Shown in pieces: positions 46,534-61,215 of a stretch of 64,000 nt of DNA. The DNA is taken from NCBI GenBank assembly GCA_000320545.1, contig ADNK01003173.1, forward strand, positions 1 through 64,000, in the 5' to 3' direction. How positions within the stretch are numbered: the stretch's first letter is position 1; every line of letters begins with the position of its first letter. The position numbers were made by a program, and so were the translations under genes. The notes under the pieces were generated by a model. It saw nothing but the letters and a program-made list of their open reading frames with translations. It was not told where the DNA came from and ran no database searches. The stretch is from Bigelowiella natans CCMP2755 (Eukaryota > Cercozoa > Chlorarachniophyceae).

Positions 46534-47409
46534 GAAGATTTTTTTATAAATATATATGCATATATATACATTCACATACATACATTTGTAATAATATATG
46601 TGTGTGTGTGTAGAAGAGAGCGATGATAGGCTTCCATAGCTGACGCAGCTATCTATACCCCGGTGGATCAATGAGGTAGACTTGGCATTCGGGATGCACC
46701 TAAAAATCAAAATTCGATGATTATAATAGCAATTTGGCGGCTGCAGCTCTCATGGGGCGCTGATGGTGAATTCTCGTCCCCTCTTGAAGGATTTGCTGTG
46801 TGAAGAAAATCGCCCGCTAGCCAGCTTTCGTTGTTGGCCAACAGACATTCTCTCCAAAAGATTTCGTCGATGCGAATTTTGCTGTGGCCGCGTTCTCCAT
46901 TGGGCTCGGCGGCACGGGTTGTTCGATGAAAGTCGTGCATGATGAAAAGCATTTGGTTACGGACCGCTTTGAAGAACTGCGAGCATCCTGATATAGTCCC
47001 CCCGGTGCCTTGTCGATACAAGCAACGATGGTTATCATCATCTTCATCATCATCATCACCATCACCATCACCATCACCACCACCACTATGATCATCATCA
47101 TTATCATATGTCATCCAACACCGCTGCCGTCTCACCACAGGACCCCCCTGCTGCTACCACCCTCCCCATGATCAAGTAGCTCCATCTTACTTCCAAACAC
47201 CATCACCCATCATCGATTAACGCACTCTTCGTAATGATCTCGCGCGCAAGCTCACGACAAGCTATATCAACAACATACCGGCGCTCGCGACGAAGCCATC
47301 TACGCTTCCTATGTGGGGATGACATTAACCCTTAGTTTTCATTCGATGTGATTTGTGCGTGCCTGTAGGCATGCATGATGTTCTGGTAGGGTGCGATAAA
47401 AAGGATAGT

Positions 47410-47454
<45 letters not shown>

Positions 47455-47613
47455 TTTCCGCTTTTGCCTTGCGTCTGAGCCCAGATTTCAGGTGCCGTTC
47501 CTTCGAGATGCGCTTGGTAATTGGCCTATGTTAAGTGAGATTCGATGTCTCCTTTAGCCTTCTTGGAGCCAGGAGTGTGTCATTTTGTAGGCGGATAAGA
47601 GAGAGAGAGAGAG

Positions 47614-47654
<41 letters not shown>

Positions 47655-49154
47655 AAGAGAGCGCGCGCGCGTGTGTGTTTATCGCGGTTGTGGATGCTCA
47701 GCGGCAAAAGTAACGAGGGCGCGATCTCCATGCGGACTGACGATTTCAAACGCCCACGTTGCAAAGAATCGCACTGACTCCTTCCCTTGCTCCCAACGAC
47801 AGCGAGATCGTGTTAAGCGTCACTGTACATTGCCCTTGCCACTACCTCATTATCGAATTGGTTTGGGAAGAAACCGTTCTTCCTCTCTGCCGCCGCGCGC
47901 TTTGCTGTGTGAAAGTAGTGGCTACAGTATGGGAAGACAACGAAGAAAAGGGCACGAGGACCATTCTCAGCTAAAATCACATCACATCACATCACACGGT
48001 GGCGCAGTAAACACCAAACGCCAGGGACACGAAATGCGCGGCGCAAACGCGGAGAAGCCAGGTCTTAAAAGCGGGATTGATGGAATGCATGCACGTGTTC
48101 GTCTGTCGTTTGCATCTGAATTGTGTTTCCTTGATATCCAAATCATTAGAGCGATATTTTCTTCTATGTGCATCAACAACCGTTTGTCCGTGAAGGGCAC
48201 TGATGGTGTTAGGATAACAGATGCTCCGAAGATCTGATCGAAGATTGCAGCACCGACATTACAATCAACATCCACGCATGAGCACACACACTCACACACA
48301 CACACACATACACGCTCGGTCGCACAATAGTCACGCAATGCGTACTCAATGTGAGTGCATTTGTCATTGTACAAGTCGGTGCGTGTGCATGTGCCTGGGT
48401 TCTGCGAGCAATGGTTTCACCTTCATCGCATCTATCTTTTCCTGAGCGATGGACGCCGGCATCGCCATGATCTGACGGTGCAAAATCACGTCCCCAATCA
48501 ACATTGTTTGCCTAGACATGAGCAGAAGAATCTTTGAAATTGATAAAAGAACCACCGATTGATATCCCTTGGCAGCGGCTACGAGCGCGAGCCCTACTCC
48601 GGTATTCCCGCCCGTCCCCTCGCAGATGACTCCCTGTGTCAGATTATGCACACTTACTTAGCAGCAGAAAGAACCATAGTACAGGGCTTATGCGACGTTT
48701 TAATTACCCCGGGAGACAAACGGCCATCCTTCTCTGCCTTCTCGACCATCCACAGGGCGGCGCGGTCCTTCACACTGGCAAGCAATGAAATCGATCATTT
48801 TGAGCACGTGGATCGGAAATCCGGTCATCTACGTTTCAGAGGTGGCATTTCCCCTACCTCCCTCCCGGGTTGAGATGTTCGCATTTCGCTAAAATCGTGC
48901 ATCCGGTGGCCTTGGAAAGGCTTTTCAGCTCGATGAGAGGCGTGTTGCCGATTGCCTTGAGTACACCCGGCCTCTCGTTCTTGACGCCTGCTTTCTGAGC
49001 TTTCGCCTCCGCTGGCACAACAAGCACAAACGTGAGTGACCCAGTCCCCACCCCTCCCTCTCTCCGGAGTCTACGCACCTTCGCAGGGAAACACAACGCG
49101 GTACACCGACACGGCAGCGGCGATGGAGAAGCCCGCACGGCGGATCGCGATCAT
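45216..49154 (-). CDS. Cysteine synthase (O-acetylserine sulfhydrylase) with N-terminal anchor
   Basis: PLP enzyme of fold type II making cysteine from O-acetylserine and sulfide. Sixteen exons all close in phase: 49154-49079, 49011-48858, 48774-48708, 48633-48556, 48471-48421, 48233-48181, 47921-47846, 47525-47468, 47308-47279, 47008-46965, 46699-46659, 46351-46306, 46078-46022, 45777-45712, 45643-45515, 45323-45216. Motifs: IGNTPLIELKSL; HLNPGGSVKDRAA with the PLP lysine; GVICEGTGGNTGVGLALV; PFTDKRHYFHTAKR; FFPNQFDNEANYQAH; GTGGTISG (phosphate loop); LTVLCDSGDRYK-like end (VTVLCDSGDRYKSKLFN). The hydrophobic N-terminus (MIAIRRAGFSIAAAVSVYRV) recalls the fungal outer-mitochondrial-membrane type (Mcy1). 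The intron after 47468 has a GC donor. Confidence 0.93.
46246..47455. repeat. Microsatellites in cysteine synthase introns
   Basis: Poly-G at 46250-46264, CA at 46492-46530, TA/TG at 46545-46611, CAT/CAC at 47036-47105 and TG at 47415-47452, all within introns of the cysteine synthase gene. A further GA tract lies at 47601-47660. Confidence 0.8.
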
Positions 49155-49741
49155 CCGTGGATTGTGCCTGGAACTCAAAAAATGTTGTTGCGGTTGTTGC
49201 AAGAGGACAGGAGGCGCGATTTTTATCTGAAAAAGGAAATTTTCACATGTCGCAGCTTGTCATTCACATCCGTCACAAGGGAAAGCCAGAGCTGGTCGGG
49301 GCAGTTTTTGGTGCTGAAAACATCTGTCAGTAGTCTTTATCTTCATTCATGTGAGCCGAAGCTTTCATTGCTGCTTTTTTGAATCGTTCACCCAGAGCTG
49401 CTGGTCAGCTGCATTTGCGTTTGCAAACTCCTGAATTTGCTGTGCATCGTCGCGCTCAGCGCGCGCACATGCGTGTGATTGACATCGCAACATCATGGCA
49501 TTGCATGTGCAGGGTGGCTCAACGCTAGAACGTGCATGACAACGTGACGCATGCGACACATCATCAGATCATCGTTGCGCATTGCAGAACATGCTTTTTG
49601 CAGAGCCACACCATCATCTAGTCATCACTAATCATGATGAGTTGCAGTGACGAATCCCGGTCGCTAGCAAAGATTACCACCCATGCCAATCACACGGACG
49701 TGGAGCACAATCATAGTGCTATTTCCCCCTACCATCGATCA
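49155..49741. other. Intergenic region, partly TGCA/CATG-rich
   Basis: Bases 49400-49640 are rich in GCATGC, CATCAT and TGCA words. No gene is recognised. Confidence 0.5.
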
Positions 49742-52022
49742 CTACATTCTATGTGAGAACTTCTGTTTGAGCATTCCGAGAAGACCTTCCTTCGTCTCAT
49801 CAGCTTCCTCAGAATAGTTGGAGATGACATCCATCACATCCTTGATGTTTACCTGGATGTGCTGAGCCAAGTCCTCGATGGCAGCAAACTTCTTCCTTTC
49901 CTCCTCATCCGAGTCCGGCCACAAGTGATAGCGGATGGGGCGACCAGCGAAGGTCGCAGCGATCCATTGAACCAGTAACCTTAGGTGAGGGTCCCCCCCC
50001 GCCCCTCCACCGCCCCAATTTCCCGTGGCAATCGAGCCATAATTCTCTCCAAGAGTGACCGGGTTGAGGGAAAAGGCTGTATATGCCTTGAAGACCTCCC
50101 GCGACACCGTTTCCATGCCAAATTCCGCAATATCCGCAGCCTCTAACGGGTCGATCAGCATGAGCGCGTTGCACTTCCTCCCGTAGATGTCATAGGGGGT
50201 GGGGTCCTTCCCAAGATCGCGCGCGCCCTCGAACGTGATGCCGCTCCCATGGCCCGAGACTTCGTTGAAGTGGTGGGCGCCGATGACGACGCCGCACTCG
50301 TTGTCCGCGAGGGGCTCGAGGAGATAGTGCATCAGGAGCACCTCAGGGTACATGCACATCATCATCTCTTCCTGGCCGCATCCACTCCCAAAGAACCCGC
50401 TTCCCGCGATATTCGAGCTAAACACCGTCTGGAGGGACAGCTCTCCCTCCGCCGCCTCCTCCTCCTCTTTGTCTCTCCCTTTGCCATTGGCCTCGGAGAA
50501 AGCGGGGGGGGAGGTGGAGGTAGAGGAGGACGAAGAAAAGGAGTTGCTGGGGGGGGAGGGGGAGGAGTAGCCTTTGATGGGCCCGGAGGTGACTCGCAAA
50601 TCGTTGAGCACGGGAGAGTTCTTCGAGCTGGATAACATCTTGAACGACACCACGGGGGACCGGATGCCTCGCCGATGGTACGATATTCGGCTGAGCCCCT
50701 CCGTCTCTGGGTGGAACGGGTGGTGATGGCTAGAAAGCGGTGAGGATGATGATGATGGCGACGACGATGATGGTGATGATGATGATGGAGGAGGAGAGGC
50801 AGACGAAGAAGGCGTAGCTGCTGGCATTGTCATTCGGTTCGCCGCAAACGATGATTGGTCGAGAAGGTCATAGGTCGCCTCGAGGTACGAGGAGATGCAG
50901 CGGAACTTTTCGAATTGGTGCAAGGTGGGCTTCTGGCTGATGAAGATCGAGAGCATGGAATGATTCATCGAATCCTCCTCTTCGTGTTTCCTGTGTTTCC
51001 GCTTGCCAACAGATTGAGCATCCTGTTGTTTTCACCGAAGAAGAAGAAGAAGAAGAAGAAGCGGCGTAATAAGCGGGAAAAGACAATAAAACTCAGATGG
51101 CATTGAAACGGCTATCTATCATTGCAGTAGGCGGTTATGTTAGTGCTGGTGGTAGTAGTTATGCAGGGTGTGGTTGGCCTAAAAAACCTTCGCAAAATTT
51201 CCGAGAAAGTTGCTGGCGAGGATGAAAGCCACTTCCCTTTGTAAAAATGCATGTATTCACTACATGATTAGTTAGGTAGCATGGTTTTCTCTCCCCATTT
51301 TCATCATCGTAACCGTCATCATCATCATCATCATCATCATCATCTATCCCGCGCAACCACACCACCCACCACCATGACGCTCTCATCGACATTGGATCTC
51401 ACAATCCTTAACGCTATTGTCACAGCTGCCATGTATTGCAGCGCAACTGTGGGGGGGGGCGATGTGGTGAGACGGACTTTCGTGTAAAATCGATTGGGCC
51501 CTCAAAGAAGGGAGTCAAAGCGGGAGCGGTGATGGGCGCCTCCTTCTTGTTCATCGTGCTGAGAGCCAGTATCTAACAATCACAATGCAGTGTTTTTTTA
51601 TCTGAGGAGAGAAATTTCTGAGGTTTGGCCCGACCGTTCGACTACGATGCCGGGATGCAGCAATCCTCCCTTCCCACCAAAAAAAAAAGAAACCGCCCCA
51701 TCCCCCCGTCACCACCACCACCACCTTTGGCAGTGTTTCCTTGAAGAACTTCTCTCTCTCTGAGACGGTCTAACAATATAAACGACAAATCGTCAATGTT
51801 GTGTTGGTATTGACGAAGGAATGTAGGGTAAAGGGTAAAGGCATATTCTCGGCTTGCATTTCTCCCTAAAAGGGAGGAAGTTGTCGTTGCCTACTGCCGC
51901 ACCGCATTCCTACCATGTACTCTTTGATCAGAGCCACCAGTCCTGGAAAATTCTGTCAAGATTAGGGTAGGAAAATATGAACTTACTCTTACTTTCCCTC
52001 CCTCCCTCCCTCCCTCCCTCCT

Positions 52023-52068
<46 letters not shown>

Positions 52069-52202
52069 ACATATATTACATATTTTTGTTTGATATTTAC
52101 ATTTGTGGCGTCAGTATAATGTTAATGTGATATTACACTGAACACATACGTAACCAAATATATCTACCGAGGTGCGGCCAGTTTCCATCTTGTTGAGCCG
52201 TC
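49742..52202 (-). CDS. PARG: Poly(ADP-ribose) glycohydrolase (5' end not resolved)
   Basis: Removes poly(ADP-ribose) from proteins. The main exon 51022-49742 encodes the catalytic domain: VFSSNIAGSGFFGSGCGQEE carries the catalytic QEE, followed by MMMCMYPEVLLMHYLLEP, ADNECGVVIGAHHFNEVSGH, KCNALMLIDPL, EVFKAYTAF, SIATGNWGGGGAGGD and ADETKEGLLGML near the end. The glycine-rich loop reads GSG where most PARGs have GGG. A Ser/Pro-rich insert of about 80 residues lies between the EKFRCISSYLEATYD region and the catalytic loop. Upstream exons 51572-51474, 51942-51914 and 52202-52168 fit in phase with each other and with the main exon, but are short and weakly PARG-like, so they are provisional. No start codon was identified. 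Confidence 0.85.
51318..52064. repeat. CAT and CT repeats near the PARG 5' end
   Basis: A CAT run at 51317-51342 and a CT tract at 51996-52064 (CCCT units, then CT). Confidence 0.75.
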
Positions 52203-54286
52203 CTGTCGGAAAGAACGATAAGTTTCCCACCATCTTCAAATTACAAGGAAGAATGCAGGCATACGACTATGTTAAGACCGACCCAAGAGCGCGCAGAATG
52301 ACACCAGCGTATGCTTATCAGCTTCCAGACTTCGAGACTATATCATAGATTCACAAATGTGAAGTGCAATCGAAATAAGTTATCAGTGCATGCTTTGGGG
52401 CACAGTTCCATAGAACGTTGGTTTGGTAATTCATATTTCGCTTGTAAAACTACAATGATTCTGCGAGCGCGGCGATCTGTCCCGAGCTGTCTCCATCGAT
52501 TCTGTGGATTGGGTAGGTACGGACAAGTGGGCTATCATATTTTGAGCGCATCTTCTTTTTTTTTAATGATTGCTCTTGCCTGTGTACCCCTCTCACCCGC
52601 TTGCTCTCGCTCCCACGAATAATATTCTCTCACTGATTCTATGTACCACGGGGCGCGACGGAATGGCACGTTCTTGCAACTCGTGAATCCACTCAATATT
52701 CTTGTGAACGCCTGAAAGGGTGAAGACGGCCATGAGAACGGCGACAGCAACCCAGCAGAACACGCACTTTCACCGGACATGTACGCCTGCACACCTTTCT
52801 CCCCGCACCCTCCCCTCTGAACCACTGTTCTCCTTTTTGGTTCTCAGTTGACACAACTGTCCCTACTACTACTACTACTACACACGCTCGAAGATCCTAC
52901 CGGAATGCCGGTGCGTGTCGGTCATTCGAGGGGCCGTTTTTGGCACGAGGGTCCGACGGATGCCTTGAAACCTGGCCATAAACTTTCTCCTGAACTTTTC
53001 TCTCCTCGTCATTTTCCGTTTAGCACTCTTGAGACCTGAAGAGAACAATCTCTCACCCCCTGCAAGGCAGTCGGAGAGGGCAGCCCTGCGGGGGCGAACA
53101 AGACGCAGCATCGGACGGAATCCCTTATTATTTTGTGTTACACCGGGGGATCTCGAGATCTCCTCAGAGCCTTTTCTTAATTCTTCCATCGTAATGCCGT
53201 GTCGCATAGTAAAAATGTCATGTGAATAATTGCAAAATGATCACATTTCCCCAAAATTTAATTAATTCAAGTCGGAAAAGATTGTCGTTGAACAAAAACA
53301 TCATGCTTTCTTGAACAATGAGGGCTCGGTCGCTTCACCATCATTCGTTCATGCCTCGTTGTTTTCAGCTCGAGGCCTGCTTTTGGTGCAGGATTGCATG
53401 GCAAGTGGTCACGTGTGTGTGTGGAATCGTGCGACGCTCACACGTTGCACACACACCACCTGCTGTCACTGCGCATGCTTGGTGCCCTTTGTGCTCTGCA
53501 GATTGGGTTGGCCAGTGGATGCGAAGCGACACACCCAGCTAGCCAGTTTTTCGCAAAGATCCACACTCATTGATTGACAAAGTTGAGGAGGAGGCTCTGG
53601 TTGCATCTGATGATTCTTTTGACCTGAAAGTTCTTCACTCGTCAACTGTTACATTCACTCGATCACCGTTGCACTTCACGACGAGACGTCAATGCTCTCC
53701 AACGGCTTGACATTGCAGGAGTTTTCATGCAACGAACCCCCTTCATCTAGTCATGCACGTGGCATCTTTGCTAGTTACATGCTGGCATGCTGGGTGGTAC
53801 ATTTCGAAATGATCGAATCTCTCCTCAAACCCCTCACCAAGACGTGCAGTAGGATGCGCATGGTGAGCATGCAATGGTGACGGCGACTGAGCAACGCGTG
53901 TGATCGAACAAACCTAGAAACGCAATCTCACGATCGAGAATATTTTATTTCGAAGAGGGAAGTATGAACTTGCGTAGCGGCAGGCCTGCGCAGCTTCCGC
54001 TTCATGCATGCGCTCATTCACATCATCTGTGACGGAGCTAGCCACGGAACGCGACACATCCATGGCTGAGATCAGCACATACGGCACACAGTTGCAGTGA
54101 GCAAGTCCGTGCTCAATAGGGGGCACCTGTAACATCAGACACTGTTGTTGCTCCATGGAGCTGAACGTGCTGGCTTCCATCGCATGCTACAATGCTGAAA
54201 AAGCGCCGCCTCTTTCTTTGCTTGTGCCATCATCTTGGTTTCAAACACTGTCAAGCAAGTCTTGAAGGGTTCCATATGCACATCAA
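52203..54286. other. Non-coding stretch upstream of PARG, TGCA-rich from about 53330
   Basis: The left part may hold unrecognised 5' exons of PARG. A (CTA) run lies at 52864-52880. Bases 53330-54200 belong to the TGCA/CATG/CTAG-rich intergenic type. Short open frames on both strands have no family resemblance. Confidence 0.45.
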
Positions 54287-56940
<2,654 letters not shown>

Positions 56941-58379
56941 TTGCTGCAGTTGAGTCCTCTAATGGGCAGACCGAACCAGGCACCGAGGTTGGAATCGATG
57001 GATTGCCACGAAGGACGGAGAAAAAGAAATGCGAAATTATACTACGACACAATGAAATCCTTGTCGCTCAATACAAGCTAAATCCTCTCCCAAAGGCGGT
57101 GCGCGTTGGGGAAATTTCAGGCCTTTAATTCACCGAAGCTGGTTGGCTGGAGAGCTCGAAAGCCTTCCGTTTCTTTACGCGACATCGCACAAAGGCGATT
57201 TAAACCTCAAATTTCCAAGTTTCATGCTACATAGCGGACGGCTCCTTGCACCACTACCACTTGCAGCAATCGGGGCTTTGGAACAAGTTCCGGGATTCCC
57301 GAACCGCGGATTGCAGGATCTTGATGGTGAATTTCACATTGTCACCTGGCCTGATGGCCTGTGCTTGGTCCAACTGCCTTGGTCGCTGGGTTCGATTGGG
57401 ATGTTGAAGTTGAACACGAATCACGAATTTTGAATCTTGCACTTCGCTGGGACTCGCCCCACCAAGGTCATTTGCCTCCGTGTCAGTGTTGTGGCCGGCG
57501 GGTGTGAGACAAACCCTCACCAATTCTTGGAGTTTTGATTGTTTGTGTGACTGGATTGAGGAGGGCATGGACGAGTCAGCGTGCACACACTGCTCCAGTG
57601 GAAACACTCTTCTTCTTTTCACTTTTGATGATCTGGAGGTGACAATTCCCGGAATTGCGCTTTGCATGGAGGGGAGGAGGGGGTGTTTTCTCTGGATCAG
57701 GCCCTCCAGGCGTGGCGCGGGAGTGGAGCGTTGAATTGGGTTTGGAGCACCTCCGGCCGCGTGACCGTGGGCTTCGCCAGACTCCAGACTGTTGGGATGA
57801 CACCGAGGTCGTTCGTCGATGACACGCAGGCCGTGAGTTCGAAGAGGACATCATTGCATTGTTTCTTCTTGCCTCTCGTTTTTTCTTCTTTTTCGATTCT
57901 CCGCCTTCAGTTCTTCTTCTTCGTCGATCTTCGACAAATTTTGTCGATTCTTGTTCTTCGCCCTTGGGTCACCTCCTAGCACTTCGTGCTTCTTGATCGC
58001 TCTCGTGGCACTCGCTCGTGGCAGGCTCAGTTCTTCTTGTTCGTTGCTTCCTTCCTGCACAGCTGTCATCCAGTCATGGCAACTGAACATGCTTGCTGTG
58101 GTCCGAGTGATGGCACAATTACACAAAGCTGAACTTGCTCGCACAGCTGCGTGCGTGTTTGCGTCACGGAATGATGCAACCGCACCCGGCTTTCGAGCAC
58201 GTCGTCCGCACGCTAGCACGCTCCAGTGCTAGCACCTGACACGGCTCGTGACAGCTCGCTCACCCGCCATGCTGGTTGCAGCATGTGCATGTGCATCACT
58301 CACTGCTAGATGTGATCTAGGACAGGCAGTGCCACACACCGGCTTATTCCATGTGCAGCTAGCACAGCTAGACAGCCCA
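56941..58379. other. Intergenic region; TGCA/CTAG-rich near the retroelement
   Basis: Bases 57000-57900 hold open frames without family resemblance. From about 57990 to 58379 the sequence is of the TGCA/CTAG-rich type, ending at the LTR. Confidence 0.5.
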
Positions 58380-58705
58380 TGTAGCGCGTACCACTACGCG
58401 GGCACAAGTCACGTGCGACAACAAAGGGGTTGTCGCGGATATAGAATATAGATAACGTAGATATTAATACAGCATAGGCACGTGGGTTCCGGCGGGACTC
58501 ATGGCAGCACACCGGAAGTGTGCTGCCCCACGTGCGGCGGCATTCGCGAAAGCTTCGCGAATGATTACGCAGTGCACGATTTAATAAAAATATAATCTTT
58601 AATAAAAATAAACACAACTCTTCAAAAGGAAGCAAACGTGCCTTCCCCCCCCCCTGCCTACTTGTGCACGTAGCGCCTCGGCCTGTGAACACCTTACGCG
58701 CAACA
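58380..58705 (+). repeat. 5' LTR of retroelement copy 2
   Basis: Same 326-bp length as the LTRs of copy 1. It differs by eye at one base: a T in the CCTTT run becomes C near 58644. Confidence 0.92.
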
Positions 58706-58744
58706 ACCTTTGGCTTCCACACACGGGAAACGATTTGACTAACA

Positions 58745-60859
58745 ATGTCACAGCAGCTAGAAGAACAGCAGGACTTTGGCTCGCAGGCCGTGCAAGGGCA
58801 CGAGCAGAAACAGGAAAGGAAGGGCGATACGGACGCTAAGGAAGGAGGAGGAACACCTCCACAGGCACCGCCGGGACCAGCACCCGGGATTAAGAAAGCA
58901 GATGCAGCAGCAGAGGCACTGGAGAACTTCTACGAGGCGGACGACGAGGACGTGGCCGCCGAAAGCAAGAAGGTCGTAATGGCATTACGAGCCTTGCGAC
59001 CCAGGGCGAGCAACTACGCCAAACTGAAAGTATCGATAGAATACAAGTATCAGACACATGATGTTTGGGCAGCTATCATGCAGGACATCATGGATTACGA
59101 AGCAGACTTACCTCCAGAGTGGGCAGCTTTGTTTAGGAACGACGGGGGTCTGGGCGCCTCGCGGGGGACGACCCAGAGCACCGTCAAGCAGCAGCAGCCG
59201 GTACAGCGGAACACCCAGTTCATGTCTGTTAAAACAGCACCGGTTATGATAACGAAATACAACGGGAAAAGAGGTGAGGCAAGGAGGTGGTGGAAGAACG
59301 CTAGGAGTATACTCTGCGACTTTACCCCTAACCCCACCGAAAACGACAAGCTCAAATGGCTAGCTATAATAAAGCAAGCCATGGACCTTTACGAGACAGG
59401 CAGGACCCGGATCAGGCAGCTAGAGAAAATACACACTACAGTTAGTGGGCTACGAGACGTTGAGGCGATAATGAAGGCTTTTGTAAATGAACAGGATGCT
59501 AACTCCCTACCCCAGGCTATTAGAAAATACAGAGCAATGATGCAGCATGAGAGAGAACCTGTTAGAGACTTTGCCACGCGCTTCCAGGATATGATCGACG
59601 AACTACATGATTTTAATTACAACACAGGTGATGATCAGGCAAGGTTTGAAGAGTTCAAGTTAAAGATAAAGGAATCCACTTACGTTACGGAGAAAGGCTA
59701 CACCACGATGGAGGCAGCAGTGCAGGCTATATCCCTACGCGAGCAGGAGCAGGACCGCAAGTTTACCAGCCCTAAGGTACCTGGCATAGGAAACATTAAC
59801 GCTATTAAGCCGCAGCGAGACTGGTACAAGGACAGGGAAGGTAACCGACGTTGCGGATACTGCTCACGTAAAGGGAAACACACCGCTAAAGACTGCAGAG
59901 ACAGGAAAGAAGGACGACCCAGGATGACGATCAGGCAGCTCAACGAACACTACGAGAAGTTAAAGAGAAAGAAAGGCAGAGGACAAGGATATAACAACAG
60001 CAAATGGCAAGGCAGCAACAACGGGAAGAACAATAAATATAAGAACAAAAAGCAGAACAGTATCAATGCTATACAGCAGCAGATAAACGGAATATTAGAT
60101 CACCTTAAGCAGGCGCCGACGAAGACAGCAGTACCAGCAACGCAGGACCAAGACAAGCCCATGACCCTAGACGACATAAAGAACTTAGGAGTATGCAACA
60201 TTAATGACGAAGACGCTAACAGGACTATCAAAGTTGCTATGACCAAGGTTAAAGTTAAAGACAGCTACGGAGACTACAAGAAACTACCTGCCCTTTGGGA
60301 TAGTGGCAGCATGCCGAAGTCCTTCATAAGCCTAAGCACAGTAAGAAGGTTAGGACTATTGGATCAAGTGACTAAGAAAGAACGTAAATATGCTCAAGCA
60401 GACGGAAGCTCTTCCATGAAGACCGTCGGTGAGCTAATGCTAAAGCTACAGATACCTGGCAGCGACGCGGAGACCCAAATCAAGACCCGAGTAGCCATGA
60501 CTTTATCCATGGAACTACTCCTCGGACAGGATGCCCTAGAAAAATTAGGGGGGATCATATCATTCTACAATCACAAGATATACTTTGCTAAGTTGCCAAA
60601 GAAGTCAGGCAGGACCATCAGCCAGAACATGATACGGCTTGACGAGTGGACCTCTGAGTCAAGCGTTAATGCGTTAGAGTTTATGGACCTAGCGGACAAC
60701 AAGCTACCTACACCTACCGAGCTACGGAAGAAGAACCCCGGCAAGACCATCCGACAGATAACGGAGCTACTGGACAAGACCCCCCCAGCTGATGATTGGG
60801 ATATCGACAAAGGCAAAAAGTACATTAATAAAACAAAAAGTACATTAATAAAATATTAA
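58745..60859 (+). pseudogene. Retroelement Gag-protease polyprotein, truncated (704 codons)
   Basis: Uninterrupted from MSQQLEEQ through the Gag core, zinc knuckle CGYCSRKGKHTAKDC and protease LWDSGS to a premature end created by the breakpoint (KKYINKTKSTLIKY). It has CAG at the position of the amber codon of copy 1. A Pro replaces a Ser in KLPKKSG. No RT or integrase remains, so the copy is not autonomous. Confidence 0.9.
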
Positions 60860-60864
60860 ACCCA

Positions 60865-61215
60865 TGGTTAGACAGCCAGCATGACATGATGCATCCACAG
60901 GCGCTCAGCTTTCATCAGTGTGCACGTGCGCAATCTTGTGTGAGCGAGCAACGGTTGAGCACACATGCGATGGGTGTGCGCGGCAGTGCGTTCAGCCTAC
61001 GGGCATGCACAATGCAAGCATTCGCAGCTAGCTGTATTTTATTTGCATTTGTGTGATTGACAACAAAAGAGCAATAGAGAGCACATTCGACAGCTTAATT
61101 GACACCGCCACTCAAGAGTTTTCGTTAGTCTAACGTATCATTAAAACCATGTAGGCAAACATCGACCCTTGCATCCACAGACAGGGAGTAGGTTGAAATT
61201 GCACGCGAAAGTGTG
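60865..61215. other. Intergenic region, TGCA/CATG-rich
   Basis: Resumes the sequence type present left of copy 2: GCATGCA, GCTAGC and TGTGCAC words to about 61060. No gene is seen. Confidence 0.55.

Larger units (their letters stand above)
58380..60860 (+). mobile_element. Retrotransposon copy 2, truncated after the protease region
   Basis: A 326-bp 5' LTR (58380-58705) plus the gag-protease part of the same element as copy 1. Similarity stops at about 60860, within the sequence after the protease domain, so RT, RNase H, integrase and the 3' LTR are absent. At the break, about 20 bp (AAAAAGTACATTAATAAAAC) are duplicated in tandem. CCCA is found just before the LTR (58376-58379) and just after the break (60861-60864), resembling a 4-bp target duplication. 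Confidence 0.9.

Noticed and set aside
57143-57667. Overlapping open frames on both strands upstream of the TPR gene
   Set aside because: Neither has recognisable motifs or plausible splice partners.
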